Assembly: GCA_964489705.1 (NCBI GenBank)
Contig: CAZAZQ010000001.1
Coordinates: forward strand, 180,621 to 244,620
Origin: CAZAZQ01 sp964489705
Lineage (GTDB): Bacteria; Zixibacteria; MSB-5A5; GN15; FEB-12
DNA: 64,000 bases
Direction of reading: 5' to 3'
The notes under the pieces are model-generated. The model was not told where the DNA came from. It made no database searches and worked only from the letters and a program-made list of their open reading frames with translations. This document shows, piece after piece, positions 44,942 through 53,635 of this stretch (within the stretch, counting starts at the first letter, position 1; every line of letters starts with the position of its first letter). The translations under genes and the position numbers were made by a program.

Positions 44942-45361
44942 TCAAGGGAGGAGTTGTTTGTAGTACTCCAAACTGGAGAGGAAAAGAGCCAGCCCGATGA
45001 CGAGGTAGACAAGGGCAAGGTAGTTCTTCGGCAGGGAGGAGTGACGCAGGGAGTATCCCATAACCATCATGAAGAGAGCAATGAAATAGCTGCGGGTGTT
45101 TTGAAAGGCAAAAAGACAGACCTTTTCTTTCCCGGGGGCTTGTTGATAAATCCTTTTCAGATTGATGCCGACCAGTTTGGAGAAGCCGAAACGGAAAACA
45201 ACAATTCCACCGACGATTCCGATTATCATAATCGGAATGACCCACTTATGCCCGGCAATCAACCATTCGGTCGCCAGTACCATGAGCACTGCCCCGACTA
45301 ATGACCAGGTAATCCCCGCTATGAGAACGAGTGTTTTCCTTGTCACCGAAGGAGGGTTCAT
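44942..45361 (-). CDS. Small membrane protein of unknown function (139 aa)
   Basis: Four hydrophobic segments are seen at about 9-31, 38-57, 87-104 and 111-131 (LIAGITWSLVGAVLMVLATEW, VIPIMIIGIVGGIVVFRFG, YFIALFMMVMGYSLRHS, YLALVYLVIGLALFLSSLEYY). The loop YQQAPGKEKVCLFAFQNTRSYF is conserved-looking, but I do not recognise the family. It is convergent with the subtilase, 13 bp apart, and is the last gene before an assembly gap, so its upstream context is uncertain. Confidence 0.6.
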   Translation of the reverse strand: MNPPSVTRKTLVLIAGITWSLVGAVLMVLATEWLIAGHKWVIPIMIIGIVGGIVVFRFGFSKLVGINLKRIYQQAPGKEKVCLFAFQNTRSYFIALFMMVMGYSLRHSSLPKNYLALVYLVIGLALFLSSLEYYKQLLP

Positions 45362-45562
45362 GACTTTCGAAAACCGCCTTTTCCTCTGTTTTCATTTTTC
45401 ACACGAGNNNNNNNNNNNNNNNNNNNNNNNNNNNNNNNNNNNNNNNNNNNNNNNNNNNNNNNNNNNNNNNNNNNNNNNNNNNNNNNNNNNNNNNNNNNNN
45501 NNNNNNNAGGGTTCATGACTTTCGAAAACCGCCTTTTCCTCTGTTTTCATTTTTCACACGAG
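45353..45562. repeat. Identical 55-bp flanks around a 100-N gap (probable false gap)
   Basis: The 55 bp at 45353-45407 recur exactly at 45508-45562, directly on either side of N at 45408-45507. This is what two contig ends sharing a k-mer of length 55 look like when a scaffolder joins them without merging. True sequence probably has a single copy and no gap, although a real tandem duplication cannot be excluded. Confidence 0.9.
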
Positions 45563-45694
45563 CAAAATGTGTCGTTTCCTTGGTGAAGAGTCAACAAAAA
45601 GTAAACTCTCTGTGGGGGGTAGGTCTCGAAAGAGACCTGCCAAAGCGGGAATAGTGGCGGCAGGTCTGTGGCCAGACCTGCCCTACTTTTCTTC
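45562..45694. other. Intergenic palindromes upstream of the O-antigen ligase 3' end
   Basis: Together with the gap this makes a stretch of over 300 bp without a gene (45362-45694). It contains AGGTCTC-GAAA-GAGACCT (45621-45638) and GGCAGGTCTG-TGGC-CAGACCTGCC (45659-45682, a 10-bp stem). The second lies right at the stop of the ligase and could serve as its terminator on the minus strand, although no T-tract follows. Confidence 0.65.
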
Positions 45695-46939
45695 TTATGG
45701 TATTACTTTTTTCTCCTTTTTCCTCACTGTCCACAACCCTGCCGCCCAGATGAACATCAACAGTTGGCGGACTTCTTCGTCGGCAAAGGTTGCCTCGAAC
45801 AACGACGTCATAAAAAAGACCACCGACCCTATGAACGCCGCCACGGCAAAACTCCGCCCCGGCGGCGGTGAGGATTTCATCGTTCGTAGCAAGACCGACA
45901 GCACCGCGCCCCATAATCCGAGATAGATAAGAGCCCCGGGAATACCGGCAATGGCGGCATAATTCAGCACATCGTTATGGGCATGAGCATACTTGCGAAA
46001 TTCCGGAATGTCGGGACGGAGATGAGCGGTATAGGCATCTTTGAAGTTCCCCTGCCCCACGCCGAAAAGAGGATGCTCTCGGACAATCTCCCAGCTATGT
46101 TTCCAGATAAAGACCCTGCCCCCCTCATATACCCCTCCCATGTCTTTGCCGGTCTTGCCGGTAAAACGAGCCGTCAACCCGGGCATGATAATGAGAATCA
46201 CCGTCACGACCACCACCACAATTCCCAACGAGTACAGCAGATATTTCCTGCCGACGATAATCCCCAGCACCACCAAGCCGACCGCTAAAGCAAAAATAGC
46301 TCCCCGGCTATAGGTCAGCACCGTCACTATCATACTGAGCAACGACGTGAAGATTAGAAAGAGGCGTTGGTTCTTGGAGAGAACCTCCCGACCGCTCAGC
46401 GCCATACCCAGCAGAAAAAGAGTGGCTGTGGCGTAGTAATTGCCGAAAGTGAGGCGATGGGTGAAGTTGCCGTTGACCAAATAGCCGAAATCAGGAGCTT
46501 TCAGCAAAGGCGTCGAGCGGAACCAGTGTACCCCGGTGAAGTGCTGAAGGATACCATAGATGGAGAGAAGCATCACTCCGACGGCAAAGAGAAAGACCAA
46601 CTTCAATCGGTACGACGGAGAACTGAAAAGATAGATACCTATGGGGATAACGACAAAGAGCCATTCTTCTTTAAGGATGAACAACGACGCCAGCGGTGTC
46701 GCCCCCGCCAAGGCGGTGAGAATCATCCAGAAAAGATAGAGCCCGATAAAAAAATAGACCCGCTCCAAAGAAGGGAGTATCGGGTTGTATCGTTTGACCG
46801 CCAAGATGACAAGAAAGCAGATAAGTGCCAACCCCAAGGAAGTCTGAGCAAGAGCAATGGAAAAAGTTGAACCGAAAGCAAAGAGAGCAAAGAAAAAGAA
46901 AAGTAGGGTATCAAGTTTTTCCGACACAGACGCAGTCAT
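45695..46939 (-). CDS. O-antigen ligase / polymerase family membrane protein
   Basis: This 414-residue Wzy_C/WaaL-type protein has about ten to twelve membrane helices. Its large loop holds the family motif with conserved residues EHPLFGVGQGNFKDAY and RKYAHAHNDVLNYAAIAGIPG. It would ligate or polymerise surface polysaccharide on undecaprenyl carrier at the outer face of the inner membrane. The start codon overlaps the gmhA stop (ATGA), so the two are translationally coupled. Linkage to gmhA suggests the product is lipopolysaccharide-like glycan. It is the last gene of the recX-alaS-GGGPS-gmhA operon. Confidence 0.85.
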   Translation of the reverse strand: MTASVSEKLDTLLFFFFALFAFGSTFSIALAQTSLGLALICFLVILAVKRYNPILPSLERVYFFIGLYLFWMILTALAGATPLASLFILKEEWLFVVIPIGIYLFSSPSYRLKLVFLFAVGVMLLSIYGILQHFTGVHWFRSTPLLKAPDFGYLVNGNFTHRLTFGNYYATATLFLLGMALSGREVLSKNQRLFLIFTSLLSMIVTVLTYSRGAIFALAVGLVVLGIIVGRKYLLYSLGIVVVVVTVILIIMPGLTARFTGKTGKDMGGVYEGGRVFIWKHSWEIVREHPLFGVGQGNFKDAYTAHLRPDIPEFRKYAHAHNDVLNYAAIAGIPGALIYLGLWGAVLSVLLRTMKSSPPPGRSFAVAAFIGSVVFFMTSLFEATFADEEVRQLLMFIWAAGLWTVRKKEKKVIP

Positions 46940-47526
46940 CGGAACAAGTCGCTTTCCACCAGCTCGACCAAAAGATGAATGATAAAGATATGTTCTTCTT
47001 GAATCCGTTGGGTAGACGAGTGGCGCACCACCAGGGCACGGTCGACCATGTTGACCAGTCTGCCGCCTTTGTTACCCAATAACCCCGCCGTTAAGATACC
47101 CCGGTTTTTCGCCGTCTGTACCGCCTTGATAAGATTATCCGAATTGCCGGACGTCGAGATGACAAACAGCATGTCCCCTTTGTTTCCCAATCCCTCCACC
47201 TGACGGGCAAAGATATACTCGTACCCGAAATCGTTGCCCGCCGCCGTGATGACCGACATATCCGAAGTCAAAGCAATTGCCGGGAGAGCCTGCCGGTTCC
47301 GTGCCGCCGTCAAGCGAACGACCAGCTCACCGGCAAAATGGGAGGCATCGGCAGCAGAACCGCCGTTCCCGGCGATGAGGATTTTTCCCCCGGAGCCGAA
47401 GACCCCGGAAATGACCGCGGCAAGGTCGAGAATTTTTCCGCCCAGTTCTTCAATCACCCGTTTTCGCAACATGGTCGTTTCATTGACCAACTGCTTGAGC
47501 ATGGTACGCTTTTTGTCTTTTCTCAT
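46936..47526 (-). CDS. gmhA: Sedoheptulose-7-phosphate isomerase (phosphoheptose isomerase)
   Basis: This 196-residue SIS-domain protein makes D-glycero-D-manno-heptose 7-phosphate for the lipopolysaccharide core. Seen: ILIAGNGGSAADASHFAGELV, DMSVITAAGNDFGYEYIFARQV, GDMLFVISTSGNSDNL and RIQEEHIFIIHLLVELVE, with zinc and substrate ligands apparently intact. It overlaps the GGGPS stop by 4 bp (ATGA) and the ligase start by 4 bp. No gmhB or hldE gene is beside it, so the rest of the pathway is elsewhere. Confidence 0.93.
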   Translation of the reverse strand: MRKDKKRTMLKQLVNETTMLRKRVIEELGGKILDLAAVISGVFGSGGKILIAGNGGSAADASHFAGELVVRLTAARNRQALPAIALTSDMSVITAAGNDFGYEYIFARQVEGLGNKGDMLFVISTSGNSDNLIKAVQTAKNRGILTAGLLGNKGGRLVNMVDRALVVRHSSTQRIQEEHIFIIHLLVELVESDLFR

Positions 47527-48293
47527 AGCACTACCGACTCCATCGGATGAGCTGCTGCAGTAAGTTCCGTTAAGAAGGTGAATTTGGAATCATGTTCAAT
47601 GATGTTACCGACCACGACAAACGATGCCCCCGCATCTATTCGTGAGGCGCACGCTTCCGGCGTGGTCATGCCGCCGCCCACCAAGAGCGGAATATCGACG
47701 TAAGACACCACCTCTCGCACCATTTCAAGCGGCACCGGCTGTTCGGCGCCGGAACCGGCTTCCAGGTAAACCAGCTTCATCCCCAGGTACTGAGCGGCTA
47801 AGGCGTGGGCGCAAGCGATGTCGTACTTGGTGCGGGGAATTGGCTGAGAATGGGAGATATACTGCACCGAGGTGGTCGTACCGGACTCGATGAGCATGTA
47901 GCCGGTGGGAATCGGTTCCAAACCGAATCGTTTCACCAGCGGCGCCCCGCGGACTTGTTCTTCAATCAAGTAATTCGGGTTCCTGCCGGAAATGAGTGAG
48001 GTAAACAAAATGGCGTCGGCATCGGGAGAAACCTGTGCAAACGAGCCGGGGAAGACAATCACCGGTAAGGCGGTTACCGATTTGATTTTTTTTACTGCCG
48101 CGGCAAAATTCGTCGCCAGCATAAACGACGATCCGACCAGCACGGCATCGACACCGCAATCCTGTGCCGCCTCCGCCACGGCAAGGAACCGCGGTTCGGG
48201 AAGGCGATCCGGATCCAACAGAAGAAGAAAGCCGCCCCCGCGCTGTGCCTTGACCGACATCAGCCTTGAAAAAACGGAACTGTTATTTTCCAT
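47523..48293 (-). CDS. Geranylgeranylglyceryl phosphate synthase (GGGPS family)
   Basis: This 256-residue TIM-barrel enzyme of the PcrB/GGGPS family joins a polyprenyl diphosphate to sn-glycerol-1-phosphate, the first step of ether lipid synthesis. Seen: FLLLLDPDRLPEP, VDAVLVGSSFM, VIVFPGSFAQVSPDADAILFTSLISGRNPNYLI, LVYLEAGSGAEQPV and the phosphate-binding LLVGGGMTTPEACASRIDAGASFVVVGN. GGGPS is archaeal in origin but known in some Bacteroidota and FCB phyla; PcrB is the Bacillota form. The start lies 11 bp inside alaS. Chain length preferred (C20 or C35) cannot be told from sequence alone. Confidence 0.88.
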   Translation of the reverse strand: MENNSSVFSRLMSVKAQRGGGFLLLLDPDRLPEPRFLAVAEAAQDCGVDAVLVGSSFMLATNFAAAVKKIKSVTALPVIVFPGSFAQVSPDADAILFTSLISGRNPNYLIEEQVRGAPLVKRFGLEPIPTGYMLIESGTTTSVQYISHSQPIPRTKYDIACAHALAAQYLGMKLVYLEAGSGAEQPVPLEMVREVVSYVDIPLLVGGGMTTPEACASRIDAGASFVVVGNIIEHDSKFTFLTELTAAAHPMESVVL

Positions 48294-50904
48294 GCCCCTT
48301 TTCTACCTTTTCTTCTATCCATGATTTTATCCCCTCAAACAATTCCTTTGCTGTCGTCGCCGGAGCCACCGAGCCTTGCGCAAACGACGGCTTGCCGCCG
48401 CCACGACCGCCGAAGCTCGGAAGGATTTCCCGTGACAAGGTACCGACATTGATACCGTATGTCGATACGGCTTCATGGCTCGCCGACGAGACAAACGTCT
48501 TTTTCCCGTTTACCGAGCCGATGCCGACCGCCACCACCGGCTCGCGGCGTTCTTTTTGGGTGTCAATCCACCCCGTCATAATGTCTCTGTCCGTCTCGCC
48601 AAAGTCATGAGTAACCAAGAGGACAGAGCCGACGGGGGTTTCCGTTCCGACTGTTCGCTTAGCACCGGAGAACATCTCAGCTTTTAATTTTTTCACTTCC
48701 TTTTGCAAAGCGACACGGTCCTCCCGCAACTGCCGGACACCGTCAAGCGCTTCCGTTTCCGGCCGCCCGACCACAGCAGCGACCTCCCGGCGGAAGCTCT
48801 TCGCATCGAGCATATACTTCACCGCCTCCCGTCCGGTAATCGCTTCCAACCGCCGCACTCCGGAGGCAATGCCGGTTTCCAAGGTAATGAAAAACGGTCC
48901 TATCTGGCTGACATTCTCCACATGCGTCCCGCCGCACAGTTCCTTGGAAAAGTCCGCCACCGACACTACCCGGACTTTTTCGCCGTACTTTTCTCCGAAC
49001 AACGCCATCGCCCCGCTGTTCTTCGCCGCTTCGATATCCATGATGTCGGTGTGCACCTCCGCTCCGGAGAGGATTTGTTCATTGACCAGCTCTTCCACTT
49101 TGCGGATTTCTTCCGGGGTCATCGGTTGATGGTGGGAGAAATCAAACCGGAGCCGCTCCGGTCCGACGTAGGAGCCGGACTGCTTGATATGTTCCCCCAA
49201 CACCTTTCGCAAGGCGGCATGAGCCAAATGAGTGGCGGTATGGTTACGCATGATGTCCCAGCGTCGTTCGGCATCGATACGCGCTTCGACAGGATCGTTA
49301 TCTTCTATATTGCCCGATACCACTCGACCCAAAAGCACGATGCTTTCCCCCGAAAACTTGGCATTGACAACTTCAAAGCAAAAGTCCTTTTCCGCATTTG
49401 TTATCACCCCGGTGTCGCTTATCTGTCCGCCCGCTTCGACATAAAACGGACTCTTTTCCAAAACAAGATACTGCTCACCCGGCGAAGAGGAAAAATCATG
49501 AAAGAGCACTTTTGTTTTCAAAGGAGAGCGCAAACTTGCGGCAGGCAGCCGGACAAACTCCGAGGGGGGCAACTTCTCGGCAAACTCCATCGTTTGGGTA
49601 AACTTGCCGGTGCGCGATTTTTCCCGCTGCTGCGACATGGCTTGTTCAAAACCGTTCTTGTCGAGCTTCAGCCCCCGCTCCTGCGCCATTATCTCAGTCA
49701 GGTCATAGGGGAAGCCGTAGGTATCATACAAACGAAATACATCCGCTCCGTCGATGACCGACTTGCCGCTGCTTTGCACCCGATCGGCAATCCGATCGAA
49801 CAAGACACAGCCGGTTTCCAGGGTTCGCAAGAACGTTTCTTCCTCCGCCTTGATGACCTGTTCAATGTGGTGTTGCTTCTCTTTTATTTCCGGGTAGGCA
49901 TCGCCCATCGTTTCCACAACGATATCCACCAACCGGTACATAAACGGCTCTTCCATCCCAAGCAAGCGACCATGGCGCGCCGCCCGGCGGAGAATCCGCC
50001 GCAGGACATACCCCTGCCCTTCGTTGGAAATACCGGCGCCGTCGGCGATGGCAAAAGTGAGCGCCCGGATATGGTCGGCAATGACATGATGAGAGGAAAC
50101 GTTCTCGGCATACTTTGAATGCGTAAGCTCAGAGATAACGCCGATGATGCTTTGGAAAAGGTCGATGCCGTAGTTCGAGTCGGCACCTTGAATAATCGCC
50201 GCCAACCGCTCCAAACCGGCGCCGGTGTCGACCGACGGTTTCGGCAGCGGGGTTCTCGTCCCGTCGGCGGCTTGGTTATACTGCATAAAGACAAGGTTCC
50301 ATATCTCCACGAATCGGTCGGTCTCGCCGTTTATCACGTCGTTTGCACCGGTGCCGAATTTTTCTCCCCTATCAAAGTGCAACTCCGAGCACGGACCACA
50401 CGGACCGACCTCCCCCATCGACCAAAAGTTTTCCTTTTCGCCGAAGCGGAGGATGCGTCCGTTCTTCAACGGAGGAGCAATCTTCGCCCAGAGTTCGAAC
50501 GCCTCATCGTCACTCGTGTAGACAGTGGCATAGAGTTTATCAATCGGCAAGCCAAGCTCCTTGGTGACCCATTCCCAGGCATAGTAAATTGCTTGCTCTT
50601 TGAAGTAGTCACCGAACGAAAAGTTACCCAGCATTTCAAAGAAGGTGTGGTGGCGAGCGGTAAAACCGACGTTGTCCAGGTCGTTGTGTTTCCCGCCGGC
50701 ACGGATGCACTTCTGCACGCTGGCGGCACGGGAATAGTCGACTTTCCGCTGTCCCGTAAACACATCCTTGAACTGATTCATCCCGGCATTCGTAAACAGA
50801 AGGGTCGGGTCATTCTCCGGAATAACCGGCGACGACGGGACGATACGATGCTCATGCCGCCGGAAATAATCCAAAAAAGCTTGTCTGATGTCTGCGGTCT
50901 TAAT
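48283..50904 (-). CDS. alaS: Alanyl-tRNA synthetase
   Basis: This class II synthetase is about 873 residues. Seen: FTNAGMNQFKDVFTG, CIRAGGKHNDLDNVG, HHTFFEMLGNFSFGDYFKEQAI, CGPCSELHFDRG, the editing domain with RNHTATHLAHAALR and the zinc site ELCGGTHVENVSQIG, and a C-terminal DHHA1 domain (GGRGGGKPSFAQG). The usual N terminus (KTADIRQAFLDYFRRH) needs a start at ATT 50904 (or ACG 50907), because TAG lies just upstream and no ATG, GTG or TTG is available before TTG 50874, which would cut ten conserved residues. Position 50904 overlaps the recX stop, fitting coupled translation. It overlaps GGGPS by 11 bp. Confidence 0.95.
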   Translation of the reverse strand: MKTADIRQAFLDYFRRHEHRIVPSSPVIPENDPTLLFTNAGMNQFKDVFTGQRKVDYSRAASVQKCIRAGGKHNDLDNVGFTARHHTFFEMLGNFSFGDYFKEQAIYYAWEWVTKELGLPIDKLYATVYTSDDEAFELWAKIAPPLKNGRILRFGEKENFWSMGEVGPCGPCSELHFDRGEKFGTGANDVINGETDRFVEIWNLVFMQYNQAADGTRTPLPKPSVDTGAGLERLAAIIQGADSNYGIDLFQSIIGVISELTHSKYAENVSSHHVIADHIRALTFAIADGAGISNEGQGYVLRRILRRAARHGRLLGMEEPFMYRLVDIVVETMGDAYPEIKEKQHHIEQVIKAEEETFLRTLETGCVLFDRIADRVQSSGKSVIDGADVFRLYDTYGFPYDLTEIMAQERGLKLDKNGFEQAMSQQREKSRTGKFTQTMEFAEKLPPSEFVRLPAASLRSPLKTKVLFHDFSSSPGEQYLVLEKSPFYVEAGGQISDTGVITNAEKDFCFEVVNAKFSGESIVLLGRVVSGNIEDNDPVEARIDAERRWDIMRNHTATHLAHAALRKVLGEHIKQSGSYVGPERLRFDFSHHQPMTPEEIRKVEELVNEQILSGAEVHTDIMDIEAAKNSGAMALFGEKYGEKVRVVSVADFSKELCGGTHVENVSQIGPFFITLETGIASGVRRLEAITGREAVKYMLDAKSFRREVAAVVGRPETEALDGVRQLREDRVALQKEVKKLKAEMFSGAKRTVGTETPVGSVLLVTHDFGETDRDIMTGWIDTQKERREPVVAVGIGSVNGKKTFVSSASHEAVSTYGINVGTLSREILPSFGGRGGGKPSFAQGSVAPATTAKELFEGIKSWIEEKVEKGHGK

Positions 50905-51553
50905 CGTTGACTACCTCTTCTTGTCGTTTCTGAATTTTGTCCAATGCCATCTTGGCTGCCTGATAACCAAAGCCACGACGCGCCAAATAAGTATATGCTT
51001 TCCGCCGAACGGTTTCAAGGTCAAATTCCCGATATTCCCGCCATTTCTTCGCTAAGGCGTGCTCGGCAAGCCTTTGTTCGTCCTGCTCGGCATAGACCTC
51101 CCGCGCCGTTGCCTCCGCCAATTCCCGGTCAATCTTTTTCCGCTGGAGACTAGCGACCAAGTATGATTCCCCGCAGGGACGCTCGGCAAGAATTCGCACC
51201 GCCAGATGCCGGGCATAGGCGGCATCGTCGAGAACTCCCTGCTCTTTGTACTTCCGGATAATCTTGCGCACCGTCTCGGAACGAAATTTCCTCTTCGCGA
51301 GCTTGGCACGGAGCTCTCCGACAGAATGAGCCCGCATCGCCAGTATCCGTGCCGTGGCACGATCACACTGGAAGTATTCCGATTCGTCTTGGAGAATCCG
51401 CAACTGAGACGAGGTGATGACAATCCCCTCCTTCAACCGATACTTCTCGACCACCGTTTCGGGAACCACGAATGGACTTTCGACAGTGGAAATCGAGATG
51501 CGAAACTCGGAAGCGGTGCGTTTCAGTTTCAGGATTTTAATCTCTTCTGCCAT
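50900..51553 (-). CDS. recX: RecX, regulator of RecA
   Basis: This 217-residue RecX-family protein modulates RecA filaments. It carries the repeated three-helix signature: ATARILAMRAHSVGELRAKLAKRKF, VRKIIRKYKEQGVLDDAAYARHLAVRI, and LAKKWREYREFDLETVRRKAYTYLARRGFGYQAAKMAL. ATG 51553 (MAEEIKILK) was chosen over TTG 51601 because GAGGGG precedes it. No recA is adjacent. Its stop codon overlaps the proposed alaS start. Confidence 0.88.
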   Translation of the reverse strand: MAEEIKILKLKRTASEFRISISTVESPFVVPETVVEKYRLKEGIVITSSQLRILQDESEYFQCDRATARILAMRAHSVGELRAKLAKRKFRSETVRKIIRKYKEQGVLDDAAYARHLAVRILAERPCGESYLVASLQRKKIDRELAEATAREVYAEQDEQRLAEHALAKKWREYREFDLETVRRKAYTYLARRGFGYQAAKMALDKIQKRQEEVVND

Positions 51554-51892
51554 ATTTTGATGTTCCCCTCGCAAAAGGAGTTTTCTGTTCTTCTCAGCCA
51601 ATGCTTCATCGCAACAACCTTTTATAAAAGGATATTAAAATCTCCCACTTCACAAAAAGAAACAAAAAGTCTGCATTTTTCTTAACTTAATCGTTGACAT
51701 ACTATTTAATACACATTATAGTTGACAAGGACAAGATGTTTTAGGTAACTTATTGCAGTACGATAGGTTCGAAAGATTATAAATTTTTCTAATTTGTAAC
51801 TTGCTGCCCGACAATAAATAACAGAGGGTTACAGTTTTCGAACCGGGAAAGATATAAAAAAGCTGACACAGCATCGTCAGCAGGGAGCGAGT
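51554..51892. other. 339-bp AT-rich divergent promoter region
   Basis: It separates the minus-strand recX operon from the plus-strand PATAN operon. It holds a strong promoter at 51694-51722 for the plus strand. A second TTGACA at 51722-51727 has no matching -10. The leader of about 165 nt shows no obvious structured RNA. Confidence 0.6.
51694..51722 (+). promoter_or_regulatory. Strong sigma-70-like promoter for the PATAN operon
   Basis: TTGACA (51694-51699), exact 17-bp spacer, TATAGT (51717-51722). It matches consensus in 11 of 12 bases. Confidence 0.7.
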
Positions 51893-52753
51893 ATGGAACT
51901 TGATTTACAGGGGAACATTGAACGTTTTACTTTATCGGAAGTTTTTCAACTCATAGCTTCCGGGCGCAAAAGCGGCACCTTGGGTATCCAGAAAGACGAT
52001 ACCATCGTGATGGTCTACTTCAAGGACGGGAACGTCATTTACGCTTACGGTCCTCGGCAGACCTTCCACCTGGGACAGATTCTCAAAGACCGCGGTATCA
52101 TCACCAAGCAACAGCTCGATGAAGCGGTCGCCACCCAAGCCCGTACCGAAAATTCGAAGCGGCTGGGTGAGATTCTCCTCGCTCGTCATTACATTGATCG
52201 GGCGGATTTGGAAGCGGCGGTCAAAAAGCAGATTGAAGAGCTTCTCTACTCCTTGTTGAGCTGGCAGACCGGGTCGTTCAAGTTTTATGAAAATCAATTC
52301 CCGACCGAAGAAGAAATCACCGTCAACCTCTCGGTCGAGAACATCATCCTGGAAGGACTGCGGCGGTTCGATGAAATGAACATGGTCAAGGAAACGCTCC
52401 CGGACCTTGACGCTGTCTACACCATCTCCGCCGCCCAAGGGAACCGTCCCCGCGCCGTCACTCTCGAAGGGGTAGAGTGGAACATCATGGCACTGGTCGA
52501 CGGCCATCGGACTATAAACGAGATTTGCAAGATCAGCCCCGTAAATCGGAATGAGACCCTCAAGAAACTCGCTCAATTGAAATTAGCCGGTTTGATTACC
52601 AAGACAGAAAAGAAAGAACCGGCAGGCTCACAGGAACTGGAACAGATGGTCAATCGGCTAGCTCATCTGTTTGAAGATTACCTGACGGCAAAAACAACAA
52701 ATCGGCTGGCGGAGCGCAACATTACCAAAACGTACGTGGAGAGTATCGATTGA
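51893..52753 (+). CDS. PATAN-domain (DUF4388) protein
   Basis: This 286-residue cytoplasmic protein has an N-terminal PATAN/DUF4388 domain (about 3-110; LSEVFQLIASGRKSGTLGIQ, YFKDGNVIYA, LGEILLARHYI), which in other bacteria occurs in adaptor proteins of two-component, gliding and Ras-like GTPase signalling. The second half (about 165-245) is a winged-helix-like segment (WNIMALVDGHRTINEICKI, LKKLAQLKLAGLI), followed by a helical tail. It is likely a signalling adaptor. It heads an operon of four genes with overlaps at each junction and has a strong promoter upstream. Confidence 0.85.
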   Translation: MELDLQGNIERFTLSEVFQLIASGRKSGTLGIQKDDTIVMVYFKDGNVIYAYGPRQTFHLGQILKDRGIITKQQLDEAVATQARTENSKRLGEILLARHYIDRADLEAAVKKQIEELLYSLLSWQTGSFKFYENQFPTEEEITVNLSVENIILEGLRRFDEMNMVKETLPDLDAVYTISAAQGNRPRAVTLEGVEWNIMALVDGHRTINEICKISPVNRNETLKKLAQLKLAGLITKTEKKEPAGSQELEQMVNRLAHLFEDYLTAKTTNRLAERNITKTYVESID

Positions 52754-53412
52754 GCTATTCAAAGACGTTGCAGATGTTGGAGCAGTTGCTCGAGTCCTTC
52801 TTGGAACGGGCGGTTGCGGCGAAGGGAGAGCGGCTCGAAGTCTTGGAAGGGCTCACCCGTCTTGACGACATCGCCAAAGCTTCCACCGACGAAGCGAGCC
52901 TCGTCGACAACATCGGGCAGTGGTTCGCCGAGCACGGCAATTGGCTCGAAAGCAACAGGTTACGGGAAAGCGACGCTCGCCGTATCGATGCCATCTTAGG
53001 CGAAATCAACCGGGTTATCGACCGTATCGACAATTCTTCTCCCGCCACCGCCAAAATCCGCTCCGAGCTCGAACGCTGGCAGGAGCGCACCAACCCGCAA
53101 CGTCAAAAGATGGTGCTGAAAAGACCGCCGGAAGTCCCTATTCGGGAACCTCAAGACAGCATTGCTTCGTTCGGAGCGTTACTTCCCCGCTTGATGAAGC
53201 TGTTCGGGGAGCTGGTTCCCGGCAAAGAGCATCTCCTCACCATCCTGGATGAATCCCTGCGGCAGGCACATTCACAAAAAAATAAGGATGCCTTGCTTTT
53301 ATCCGCTTTTGTCATATATTACCTCAAGTTGAGTGACTACAAAATCGAGCCGTACGTGAGACGGTTGAAAGAAGCCGAAAAGGCGTGGAAAAAGGAGAGC
53401 CCTCATGCTTAA
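52750..53412 (+). CDS. Helical protein of unknown function in the PATAN operon
   Basis: This 220-residue protein starts at TTG 52750, which overlaps the PATAN stop, with GGAGAG upstream. It is soluble and predicted almost entirely helical, with a first helical half (LLESFLERAVAAKGERLEVLEGLTRL, ILGEINRVIDRID), a Pro-rich hinge near 120-135, and a second helical half (LLPRLMKLFGELVPGKEHLL, ALLLSAFVIYYLKLSDYKI). No family is recognised. Its stop overlaps the next start by 8 bp. Co-transcription suggests it works with the PATAN protein. Confidence 0.7.
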   Translation: MSYSKTLQMLEQLLESFLERAVAAKGERLEVLEGLTRLDDIAKASTDEASLVDNIGQWFAEHGNWLESNRLRESDARRIDAILGEINRVIDRIDNSSPATAKIRSELERWQERTNPQRQKMVLKRPPEVPIREPQDSIASFGALLPRLMKLFGELVPGKEHLLTILDESLRQAHSQKNKDALLLSAFVIYYLKLSDYKIEPYVRRLKEAEKAWKKESPHA

Positions 53413-53635
53413 TCCGGGTGAAAAAGCATATTGTGCGGCTCTGCTGGCATTGAAGAAGAAAGACTATTCCGCCGCCATGAAGCACTTTGAGGAAGCGGCT
53501 CCGTTCTTCAAAGAAAACGCCGAATTCAACCTTCTCATGGAAACGACGAAATTGTTAGTGGTAGTAAAGAACGAGCGGATGAGACTCGAAAACGACGATA
53601 CGATAGAAATCGAGGAGGCATTGCCTTATGGCTAA
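53405..53635 (+). CDS. Small TPR-like protein (76 aa) in the PATAN operon
   Basis: One TPR-like helical pair is visible (AYCAALLALKKKDYSAAMKHFEEAAPFFKENAEFNLLMETT), then an acidic tail ending EIEEALPYG. AAAGGAG lies just upstream of the ATG. It overlaps the preceding gene by 8 bp and the following gene by 8 bp, so translation is coupled. Function is unknown; a small protein-binding adaptor is plausible. Confidence 0.7.
   Translation: MLNPGEKAYCAALLALKKKDYSAAMKHFEEAAPFFKENAEFNLLMETTKLLVVVKNERMRLENDDTIEIEEALPYG

Noticed and set aside
48703..50118. 471-codon plus-strand frame across alaS
   Set aside because: Antisense shadow of alaS, which has full-length motif conservation. The same holds for long frames opposite sprA (18168-19013, 21333-22676).
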